The position numbers and the translations under genes are program-made. The notes beneath the pieces are model-generated. The model searched no databases, was not told the origin of the DNA, and was given only the letters and a program-made list of their open reading frames with translations. Positions 21,244 to 28,289 of a stretch of 37,639 nt of DNA are shown piece by piece. Every line of letters starts with the position of its first letter. Position 1 is the stretch's first letter. This DNA is from CALMFT01 sp964563595 (GTDB taxonomy: Bacteria; Patescibacteriota; Gracilibacteria; Absconditabacterales; Absconditicoccaceae): positions 1 to 37,639 of the forward strand of contig CAZLWR010000007.1 of the NCBI GenBank assembly GCA_964563595.1, in the 5' to 3' direction.

Positions 21244-23208
21244 ATGGAATCTAATTTAAAACTAAATCTCTCTGGTATCGGAGTAAACCATCGCCAGAAT
21301 ATGGCTTTTATGCTCCAAACACCTGTGGCGGGACAAAATGGTTGGGCTGTCGCACTCAGAGAGTTGATCATCAATTCAGTAGATGCGGGTGCGACCGATA
21401 TCCGTATCATTCAACTACCCGATGGCCGTTTACTTATTGCTGATAATGGCAAAGGTATGAATGACAAGGCTATCAATAGTGCTCTGAGTTTTGGTTTTAG
21501 CTCCAAATCTCGTAATGACTTGACTACCGCTGGAACCAACGGTACTGGCCAGAATATTTCTTTGGGATTGGGAGAAATTACTAATACCAAAATCGAAGTT
21601 ATTACGACTACGGACGGTGTAAACTTTACTCAATTCGAGAAGGATTACGAATACTTGTGCCTTTTGGCTGAGCAAAAGATTGATCCTGAAACCCGTAAAA
21701 AGAAGGTTATTAAACCGGCTGATTGGACCAGATATTTCGCTCGTACTCAAGGAACAAATGTACTGCTGACGAATTGTAAACGCATACCTGCTTTGTCTGT
21801 GGTTATACGCGAATTTTCGGCCTTTCTTGTGCCCGCCGTGGCTGAGATGATTGAAATTTGGGATGGAACTCGGAGAAAACTGGTGCCTGATATCCATGAT
21901 GGGAAGAGCTTTGTCGCTGAAGAATCCCTGGGGAAATTCGGGAGTGTAAACTTTGAACTATTTATTGGTGCCGTGAAAAGATCTAAAATTCAGATTTGCG
22001 GTCCGACCAATATGGTGATGACTTTACCGATTCTTTTGGAGCGCTATGCTAATAAGTCTGCGGATTTAGGGGTATTATCGAGCTGTTCTGGCTGGATTTA
22101 TCTGAGCGATATGAATCGCTGGAGACTTCACGATGGATCTTTTTCTCAGGAATTTTTCGATGGAGGTGCCGCGGTACTTTTCATGGAGGCTCTTCTAAGG
22201 GTTGCAGCTAAAATTAAGTTGCACTTGCAACAAATGCAGCAAGAAAAGATGTCCGAGGAGTTTAGTGCCATGCTGATGGAGTTCGTTTCCGCCAACAACT
22301 TGGAGTTTACAAATCCAACCGCCGGCAAAGGAGGAGGAGTCTTGAAACTTGGGGGAGGTACTAGTAAAGAGCTGGAAGTACAAATCGTACCCAATGTTTT
22401 TTACTTGGAACCAAACCAGACTTCGACTCTGGTTTTTGAAAACCAAGGTACCCTCAAACTGGATCCAACGCGTTGGCAAATTGACGATGCGAGTTCACCT
22501 GGCAAAGTTCGTGGCAAAAGACTCGGGAATGTTCTGGAGCTACAATCGACATCCAGTATGGGTAAGGGCACCCTAATTCTAACACATCCAGACTTGGATG
22601 CCCGCAGAAGCTATGAAATAAAAGTAGTAGTCGGACCAAAACCGGAAGTCTTTATTGAGGGTCCCGGTAAAATTCAGAGTGGGACGGAGATTGTCTATAA
22701 GCTGCGACATTTTGAAAACGACACTAAAATTAGTTGGTCCATAAAAGAAAGGGATTCTGATGTCACCGTGAGAAGCAGTGGAAAACGTGTGGGCGTGTTG
22801 TTGAGTAAAGTGGTACAGCGGCGTAAAACCCTTACCCTTGTAGTACATGATACTTCGTTTGGACGGAAGCTCGCAGAGCGAGATATTGAAGTCTTTCCAC
22901 CGGTACAGACTGGTGAAATGAGGATTATGATTCACAACCAACAATTCCAGTTGCAGCCTACTCCTATGCTTTTCAATGGTCCTTTGGCCCATCAGGGCTC
23001 GGAATATGGTCCCATTCCAGTTATCGCACTCAACTTCAATGCTCAGTCGCTTGTATTAATGCCGAATAAAAAGCAGCAACTACTTAATTCTGTTGCTACC
23101 GCCGGTATCTCCTGGCTTGTCCAAAACGGAAAGTTGAATGCAACTGATATGGCATTGGTGCTGGAGGAGTTCCTTGGGCGTATGAACCGACGTATGAAGA
23201 TGTCGTAA
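21244..23208 (+). CDS. GHKL (Bergerat-fold) ATPase with C-terminal Ig-like repeats
   Basis: The 654-residue protein has a clear GHKL ATP site: N box RELIINSVDAGATD (E40, N44, D47), G1 IADNGKGM (D67-G71) and G2 TAGTNGTGQNISLGLG (about 97-110). A transducer-like middle follows. Residues from about 380 form strands that look like two Ig-like domains (VQIVPNVFYLEPNQ ... GPKPEVFIEGPGKIQSGTE), then a helical tail ending RMNRRMKMS. ATG 21244 is preferred to ATG 21082, which would overlap the upstream gene by 149 bp and add an unlikely N terminus. All 54 Gly are GGN. The ATPase part resembles Hsp90/MutL/MORC-type enzymes; the combination with Ig-like repeats was not recognised. Confidence 0.75.
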   Translation: MESNLKLNLSGIGVNHRQNMAFMLQTPVAGQNGWAVALRELIINSVDAGATDIRIIQLPDGRLLIADNGKGMNDKAINSALSFGFSSKSRNDLTTAGTNGTGQNISLGLGEITNTKIEVITTTDGVNFTQFEKDYEYLCLLAEQKIDPETRKKKVIKPADWTRYFARTQGTNVLLTNCKRIPALSVVIREFSAFLVPAVAEMIEIWDGTRRKLVPDIHDGKSFVAEESLGKFGSVNFELFIGAVKRSKIQICGPTNMVMTLPILLERYANKSADLGVLSSCSGWIYLSDMNRWRLHDGSFSQEFFDGGAAVLFMEALLRVAAKIKLHLQQMQQEKMSEEFSAMLMEFVSANNLEFTNPTAGKGGGVLKLGGGTSKELEVQIVPNVFYLEPNQTSTLVFENQGTLKLDPTRWQIDDASSPGKVRGKRLGNVLELQSTSSMGKGTLILTHPDLDARRSYEIKVVVGPKPEVFIEGPGKIQSGTEIVYKLRHFENDTKISWSIKERDSDVTVRSSGKRVGVLLSKVVQRRKTLTLVVHDTSFGRKLAERDIEVFPPVQTGEMRIMIHNQQFQLQPTPMLFNGPLAHQGSEYGPIPVIALNFNAQSLVLMPNKKQQLLNSVATAGISWLVQNGKLNATDMALVLEEFLGRMNRRMKMS

Positions 23209-23280
23209 TGTGAAATTGTGTGATATACAGTAGTTTTGTACTATGATGTGTAATCTTGTTTTAATCTAGTAAAGTTAAGT

Positions 23281-23316
23281 GGTTGTTCCCGGTTTGTCGG
23301 GGACACCATTTTTTTT
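23281..23316 (+). terminator. Intrinsic terminator of the island operon
   Basis: GGTTGTTCCCG (23281-23291) pairs, with G-U and one bulge, with CGGGGACACC (23298-23307). Eight T follow at 23309-23316. Confidence 0.8.
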
Positions 23317-23331
23317 ATATACTAAATATAG

Positions 23332-23359
23332 TTGACAGCATTAGGTATAAGTATACTAT
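23332..23359 (+). promoter_or_regulatory. sigma70-type promoter of the recombinase gene
   Basis: TTGACA at 23332-23337 and TACTAT at 23354-23359 are 16 bp apart and end 40 bp upstream of the recombinase ATG. Confidence 0.6.
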
Positions 23360-23399
23360 GTCCTTTGAATGATTCGGATTATTTTTTATAATATGAGTT

Positions 23400-24305
23400 A
23401 TGAATCTTTCTAAGATTATTGATCTGTATATTTCTTATCTTACCAATACTAAAAATGCAAGTATCAATACAGTTGCAAATTATAGTGCTTGGCTTAAGAG
23501 ATTTTTGACCTTTGTAGGAGATATAGAGGTAGCTACTATTCACCCTATACAGGTGATGGATTATCGTAAGTATCTGCTTGACGAGCTACATTTGAGCATT
23601 AAAACTATAAATTATCATATTATTGTTATTAGGGCGTTTTTGAAGTTTTGCATTAAGCACGATATACCCTGTATTTCCCCTGACAAGCTGGAAATAAGTA
23701 AAATACCACCTAGAATAGTTCATTTTCTACATGAGGATGAAGTAAATAAAATATTAAACGCGCCAGGGGAGCGGGAAAGAAATCTGGTTAAAAGAGCTAG
23801 AGATAGTGCTATTTTGTATATACTCTATGGGTCGGGCCTGAGAGTTTCTGAGGTATGTAACTTAAAGGTGAGTGACATCCAAATAGATAGTAATCAATTT
23901 CAAGTCGTAGGGAAGGGTCGTAAACTAAGATCTGTATTTATGACGCAAAAAGCAAGACAGTACTTAGACGAACGATTAAAAGTTAGATCTCAGCAATCAG
24001 AGTATGTTTTTTCTAATATCTCAAATAATAACCCGACTCAAGATAAGCCTATGTCTAGAAATGGGATAGAAGATCTAGTGAGACACTATGCGAAACTCAC
24101 TGGGATAGACAAAAAGGTGACTCCTCATACGCTCAGGCATAGTTTTGCTACTACCTTAGTTAAAAAAGGTGCCGATATTAGGTCTATTCAAACTCTATTG
24201 TGACACAGTAGCATTACGACCACGCAAATATATACTCACGTAGATGATAAATATCTTAGGGGAGTACATCAGCTTATAGATCGTATTGATGATATTTCTT
24301 TGTAA
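23400..24305 (+). CDS. xerD: Tyrosine recombinase XerC/XerD type
   Basis: The 301-residue protein has an N-terminal SAM-like domain (TVANYSAWLKRFLTFVG). Its catalytic domain holds the full set of residues: R148 in YGSGLRVSEV, K172 in VVGKGRKLR, H243 and R246 in PHTLRHSFATTL, H269 in LLGHSSITTTQ and Y278 in IYTHV. The Gly before H269 is UGA, decisive for the code. Size and sequence match chromosome-dimer resolvases XerC/D, but it lies just after the code-mismatched island and could be that element's integrase. Its native codon use argues for a resident gene. Choice between XerC and XerD is uncertain. Confidence 0.9.
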
Positions 24306-24386
24306 CAGTTTTGAATAAATCTTGTACTATAAGTATACCCTTATGGGTTTTGATATAAACGCTATTTATCTCCTTTGTTAGGACAC

Positions 24387-24602
24387 ATGAATTTATTGGA
24401 TTTCTTTAAAGATCTTCCCAATATGACAGTACGTCAAGCAGCTGAAATGTATCCTAGGTTTCAGAGAACACTTTCTGATCTTACCGCTCCTTTGGAGGGA
24501 CTAGTGAACAAGTATGGCGAGGGTGATCTCAAAATAGAAGATTCTTGACCTCTTTTGCAGGATCTGGGTGCCGCTATCGAGGTATTGAGAAAAAAGATAT
24601 AA
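24387..24602 (+). CDS. Small acidic helical protein, unknown
   Basis: A 71-residue frame (ATG 24387, TAA 24600-24602) with one UGA-Gly in KIEDSGPLLQDLG. It reads as two or three amphipathic helices (TVRQAAEMYPRFQRTLSDL, LLQDLGAAIEVLRKKI). AGGA 9-6 bp upstream of the ATG may be a weak ribosome binding site. It sits 81 bp after the recombinase gene. No family was recognised. Confidence 0.55.
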
Positions 24603-24634
24603 TCTGAAACTCTGGTAATAGCTAGAAAAGTTGA

Positions 24635-25156
24635 CTATCTTTTTTCGAACATTTTTCGTTTGACTGCGAATAAGTCAGTTATTGATTGGGCTATTTGTTT
24701 ATCTACCAATTCATGAATTGGTCTATGGTGTATAAGAGCATCTCTTATCTCTGTAGCCGATACTTTTGGGGTCGTTCCATCGAAACGATTAAGAGTTTTA
24801 TAATTTCTATCTCTTTCTATGAAGAAACTAATATCTTCTTCACATCATCACCGGAAAAGAACATTCTTGATGTCGCCTTTGTATTTGAGTCTGATAAGAT
24901 CATCCAGTGATTGAATCCGTAACTGATCATTGTTTTGATCAGCAAGTCATGCAATATCAATATCAGGATAAAGAGTTTTTACAAGGTCTCTTCTTTCTTG
25001 ATAATTAAAAAAGTTGCGTAATGTAAAATCTGCATTACAACTTCATAGTACTACCATACAGTTATTTTTATGATAGCTGAGCATGCTATCTATTATGGCT
25101 TGGTGGCCTAAATGTATAGGGCACATTCTTCCGACATATACTCCAAAATCGTCCAT
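24635..25156 (-). CDS. nadM: NadM-like nicotinamide-nucleotide adenylyltransferase
   Basis: The 173-residue protein (ATG 25156, TAG 24635-24637) is a cytidylyltransferase-fold enzyme. The phosphate-binding HxGH-type motif is GRMCPIHLGHQAII near residues 9-22. The C-terminal TPKVSATEIRDALIHH matches the (I/V)SxTxIR motif that binds ATP. Length and motifs fit archaeal-type NMN adenylyltransferase (NadM) or the NadM half of NadM-Nudix fusions. It would make NAD from NMN, the cofactor LigA needs. UGA gives Gly in VLGSCN, IAGLAD and FRGGCE. Confidence 0.8.
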
Positions 25157-25578
25157 CTGTTGTTTTTATATAAATTGCATTTGTACCTATACTATAGATA
25201 AACCATAGCAACTATCAATATAAAGTAAGATAAAATACTCTGTTTATGATAATATGATGTTCTTTAAGAGCTATATAGGAGTAGGGTAGTTCTTAGATAT
25301 GCCTTGCTCTTGGCAACCTATAGACACTTTTAGTTAAGTATGGAGGTTCTTACCTTCGGATATAAACAAATAATGGCAGGGCAGTATGACTCCCCTTTTA
25401 TGTCTTATATACTTTTTTATATTATATATAATCTGAAAAACACCAGAATAAAAATTATTTTTTACTTGGATAGAATATTTATAATAAAAATGTCTATATT
25501 ATTATATATGGCTTATGATGCCTTATTCGGTATGTATGAATTATAGAGGTATAAAATGACTCTGAATCATCAAATCCA

Positions 25579-25606
25579 ACTTTGCATAATATACCTTATG
25601 CAAAGT
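25579..25606. repeat. Perfect 11-bp inverted repeat
   Basis: ACTTTGCATAA (25579-25589), loop TATACC, TTATGCAAAGT (25596-25606). No T run follows on either side, so it is more likely an operator or an RNA structure than a terminator. Confidence 0.7.
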
Positions 25607-25666
25607 AGAGCGTTATTTCACAAAATTCCCAGAAGTAAATAGTATTGCAATCCCATTCAGTATATC

Positions 25667-25690
25667 TATTTATGGAATATTCCATAAATA
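25667..25690. promoter_or_regulatory. 24-bp perfect palindrome upstream of the DUF134 gene
   Basis: Half-site TATTTATGGAAT is followed directly by its exact reverse complement ATTCCATAAATA, with no spacer. It ends 67 bp before the ATG of the DUF134 gene. It is a candidate operator for a dimeric regulator, possibly DUF134 itself. Confidence 0.6.
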
Positions 25691-25757
25691 CTTTTGTCAG
25701 ACACTAAATAATCACTTATATATATTCAGATTATTTTTTATTTTTATTGTATCGTTG

Positions 25758-26099
25758 ATGAAATATCTTGTACGTAAAAAATCGTATGACGGTAGATGAA
25801 GAAATCCTAAGCCAAGAAATATTGGATACACTCCCCTGCTGACTATTTGGAAACCTATAGATAAAACAAACGGGTCTGATAAGATTAGAATTGGCTTTGA
25901 TGAGCTTGAGGCATTGAGATTAAAGTATGTTGATGGTCTGCATATAGTAGAAGGTGCTTCAGAGATGGGCATATCTAAGTCATTATTTGCAAAGATTGTT
26001 AATCAAGCTGTTACAAAAGTGGCTGAATGACTGGTATTTGGTAAGATCTTAGAAATAGAATCAACCTCGAAAGAGGAGTTTGATGATATTGGAGATTAG
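25758..26099 (+). CDS. DUF134-family putative DNA-binding protein
   Basis: The 113-residue protein (ATG 25758, TAG 26097-26099) follows the DUF134 pattern. A basic start with RGRNPKPRNIGYTP precedes WKPIDKTNGSDKIRIGFDEL, the conserved EALRLKYVDGLHIVEGASEM, the helix-turn-helix GISKSLFAKIVNQAVTKVAEG and a final LVFGKILEIE. The cysteines found near the start of many members are missing. DUF134 proteins are small HTH proteins of unknown target. UGA codes Gly in DGRGRN and VAEGLV. Confidence 0.8.
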
Positions 26100-26168
26100 T
26101 TTTGTTTTAAAATGCTTATATTATCTGCTATCTTTAAAGTAGCTTTGATATCTCTCTAATCAATTCTA

Positions 26169-26196
26169 TTGACAATTAATCATAAAACATTATATG
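26169..26196 (+). promoter_or_regulatory. sigma70-type promoter of the lipoprotein gene
   Basis: TTGACA (26169-26174), 16 bp, TATATG (26191-26196), 45 bp before the ATG. The first 15 bases, TTGACAATTAATCAT, equal those of the E. coli trp promoter as remembered. With AT-rich sequence this may be chance. Confidence 0.5.
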
Positions 26197-26240
26197 TGTA
26201 GTGTGTCATTATTAACCCGGCACAGTAAAATACATTAATT

Positions 26241-26705
26241 ATGAAGTTCTTACCTATTCTTGCACTCGCTCTCTTGTTCCTCTCTTCATGCGAGTGGTCC
26301 GACCCCAATCCTTATATCAAGGATGGACAGCTCATAAAAAATGAGCTTGGCGTCACTTTGACGCCTACCCCGATACCTTTTCGGGGAGCAATGATTTCCA
26401 TGAGCAATAATGTGATCATTGTGGACAATGCCGAGAATATCGGCTATCTCAAAATGCATTACCCTTGTATCATTGATGGATTTTGTTTTCCAGCCGGCTC
26501 TAAAATTGCTGGTACTGGAGTAGAGACGACCGATGGCAAGGAATTCAAGCGCTCGGTTTCACCTGATGGAACAATGGTCTATGTCGAGGGCCAAGACCCC
26601 GAAAAGGCCTCGTTACTATTGGGGATTCGTCTATTATTGGGGGCCCTGGTTATTGGGCTATGTATTCATATCGCCTTCTACGTTCTCCCCTGGTTGTTTG
26701 GTTAA
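26241..26705 (+). CDS. Small lipoprotein with C-terminal membrane segment, UGA-free
   Basis: The 154-residue protein has a lipoprotein signal MKFLPILALALLFLSSC with the lipobox LSSC at C17. A short periplasm-facing or surface domain follows. Near the C terminus is a strongly hydrophobic segment (LLLGIRLLLGALVIGLCIHI, then AFYVLPWLFG). No family was recognised. All of about 15 Gly are GGN and Arg is CGN, unlike the neighbours and like the 20.4-23.3 kb island, so transfer from a standard-code source is suspected. It has its own promoter and terminator and lies beside the initiator tRNA gene. Confidence 0.75.
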   Translation: MKFLPILALALLFLSSCEWSDPNPYIKDGQLIKNELGVTLTPTPIPFRGAMISMSNNVIIVDNAENIGYLKMHYPCIIDGFCFPAGSKIAGTGVETTDGKEFKRSVSPDGTMVYVEGQDPEKASLLLGIRLLLGALVIGLCIHIAFYVLPWLFG

Positions 26706-26724
26706 AAATTTGTTTCAAAAAAAA

Positions 26725-26750
26725 GGCGTAGCTGTTTGTGGCTACGCCTT
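26725..26750 (+). terminator. Hairpin terminator after the lipoprotein gene
   Basis: GGCGTAGC (26725-26732), loop TGTTTGTG, GCTACGCC (26741-26748), with only TT before CCCC. A run of A precedes the stem, so on the minus strand it also forms a hairpin followed by T and could serve the tRNA transcript. Confidence 0.7.
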
Positions 26751-26796
26751 CCCCATTATAATAAAATAAGATTATTATTTTTTTTACAAAAAGAAA

Positions 26797-26870
26797 TTGC
26801 GGAGGTTGGATTTGAACCAACGGCCTCCGGGTTATGAGCCCGGCGAGCTACCTGACTGCTCTACCCCGCA
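26797..26870 (-). tRNA. Initiator tRNA-Met (CAT)
   Basis: The reverse strand folds into a 74-nt cloverleaf without encoded CCA: acceptor TGCGGGG/CTCCGCA, D arm GAGC...GCTC, anticodon stem CCGGG-CTCATAA-CCCGG with anticodon CAT, T arm GTTGGTTCAAATCCAAC. Three G-C pairs at the base of the anticodon stem and overall likeness to E. coli fMet tRNA mark it as the initiator. Position 1 is T, so 1-72 would be a U-A pair instead of the usual C1 x A72 mismatch. Confidence 0.92.
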
Positions 26871-26929
26871 ATATAATAACTTGTAACAGATGATAATTAA
26901 CTACAATGGCCTAGCCGATACATCGGCTC

Positions 26930-26986
26930 GAGCTACCTGACTGCTCTACCCCGCAATATAATTGATTATTGACTGCTGCAATATAA
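26930..26986 (-). repeat. Two partial copies of the tRNA-Met 5' end
   Basis: Positions 26930-26962 repeat exactly the 33 bp at 26845-26877 (first 26 nt of the tRNA plus 7 nt of leader). A third, shorter copy at 26969-26986 reads TTGACTGCTGCAATATAA, lacking seven central bases. The copies lie upstream of the tRNA gene in its direction of transcription. They may be remnants of integration/excision or slippage. Confidence 0.85.
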
Positions 26987-27039
26987 GTTTGTCGAGGACG
27001 AATGCAAGAAAAAAACCAATGAGAATGCGACTTTGTGAA

Positions 27040-28191
27040 TTATGTAGACTTCTTACTGAGTATTTTTGTAAGACTGATTATATCAGATCTACCTATTAAT
27101 AAATCATCTCGTTTGCCTCACTGATGAAGGTAGTCAATAACCTGACAATAGCCATCAAGATATACCTTATCTTTTAGGAAAATAATTCCTGCTCAAGTTT
27201 TACCGGTGTCTTTGAGCCCTCTTTTTAACCTCAATATACTCCGATACATATGCTCTAGATTTTTCCGTCATTGTGATTCTAAATACTGTGCGAGTTGTGA
27301 CCGGTTCAACTTTGCTGCTTGCGGCAAGATTTGGTAGTTTTCCCGTAGTTTGTTGAGAGTCTTAGCTAGGCCTTCCAATCTTGCTGCGGAAAATACTGCT
27401 ACTCCTTCCTCGGTAGTTAAATAATATGATGTTCATCACTGTAATATATGAATGCTGGACTTTTTACCATTGCTGTACCTAGCGAGATGACCATATATCT
27501 CGTGTAATATACTGACACAAGTATCATATAGAGAATAACTTGTTTTCTGATTTATATAGATCGCTGGGACTGGACCTATGCTAACTTGCATATTAGTAGT
27601 ACCGTATTTTCAAAATTTCAGCTTATATTTTGTTATACCTATGCGGTCAAGATGGTATTTTATAAGAATAATAACCTGTTTTTTGTTGATATACTGATCA
27701 AGGTTTTGGTCTTTGGGTGTCAAAGAAGATAGGGTGAGAGCATAATTTGCTTCGAGTTGTTTTACTTTCTTTTTGTATCAGATTATGTTCTCTTCATGAA
27801 GGGGTCAAAAGAGTTCAATATTGTACTTTTCTATCATATCTGCATCTTGTTTATAGTAGGCCTGTAGAAGTTGAAATTTAACTTCTAATTCTTCACACTT
27901 ACGAACCATAAGGTCTTTTAACGTGTTTTTTGTCTTTAGTTTCAGGGTTCTACTTTTTAAGATATGTATATACTCTAATACTTTTTTTAACAGAGGGATA
28001 TGTTTCTCGTCATAAATGAATTGTGGATCGTAGTCCCCTTTTGCATCAACGAACTTTTGTAGTTCCTCAAATTTATTTATCGGATCAAGAAACCTCAGTA
28101 TATCAGATCTCTCTGATACCCTCATAATTTGTTTATCTAATCTTTGCTGGCTGGCACTTGCGTAGGAAAGCATAAAACCAATAGTAAACAA
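27040..28191 (-). CDS. Exported DUF1704 / MATCAP-like HEXXXH metallopeptidase
   Basis: About 383 residues ending at TAA 27040-27042. The metal site is SILHEIYGHLARYSNGK with H230, E231 and H235 (HEXXXH). It is followed by TEEGVAVFSAARLEGLAKT, matching the DUF1704 layout of HEXXXH plus a downstream (Q/E)EGLA motif. This family includes the eukaryotic tubulin tyrosine carboxypeptidases (MATCAP/TMCP). An N-terminal hydrophobic stretch (FTIGFMLSYASAS) looks like a signal peptide. The start is unclear: TTG 28191 keeps the whole signal, ATG 28173 trims it, and no ATG lies further upstream in frame. UGA supplies several Gly, two in tandem at LQGGTS. The bacterial substrate is unknown. Confidence 0.75.
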
Positions 28192-28289
28192 GGATAATAT
28201 AGTTTTATTATAGTTTTTTTGCTGAGAATAATCAACTTTCTCCCGAAGAATATTGAGACTTTTTTAATGCATCAATTTTGAAATGTATA

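Larger units (their letters stand above)
20420..23320. mobile_element. Putative transferred island without UGA-Gly codons
   Basis: The two genes here use GGN for all of roughly 68 glycines, while neighbours use UGA for a good share. Arg codons are largely CGN rather than AGA, and GC is visibly higher. The dispersed TCAG(A/C)TTAT motif, common elsewhere, is absent. A tyrosine recombinase gene lies 80 bp beyond the island's terminator, but uses UGA and so is native-coded. No flanking direct repeats were found by eye, so the exact borders and a mobile nature are inferred. Confidence 0.45.
25157..25757. other. 600-bp AT-rich region with inverted repeats and no firm gene
   Basis: The only open frame with ATG is a hydrophobic, Ile/Tyr-rich 68-codon one at 25340-25546 (TAG stop). 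It has no ribosome binding site, no recognisable domain and no UGA-Gly, so it is left as a doubtful small gene. The region holds a perfect 11-bp hairpin (25579-25606), a 24-bp palindrome (25667-25690) and two copies of TCAGATTAT (25428-25436 as reverse complement, 25726-25734). Confidence 0.6.

Noticed and set aside
24306..24360. Terminator after xerD (ACCC-TTAT-GGGT)
   Set aside because: The stem is only 4 bp and the T run is short.
25340..25546. 68-codon small gene
   Set aside because: Possible, but its composition is what AT-rich DNA gives by chance, with no RBS, domain or UGA-Gly support.
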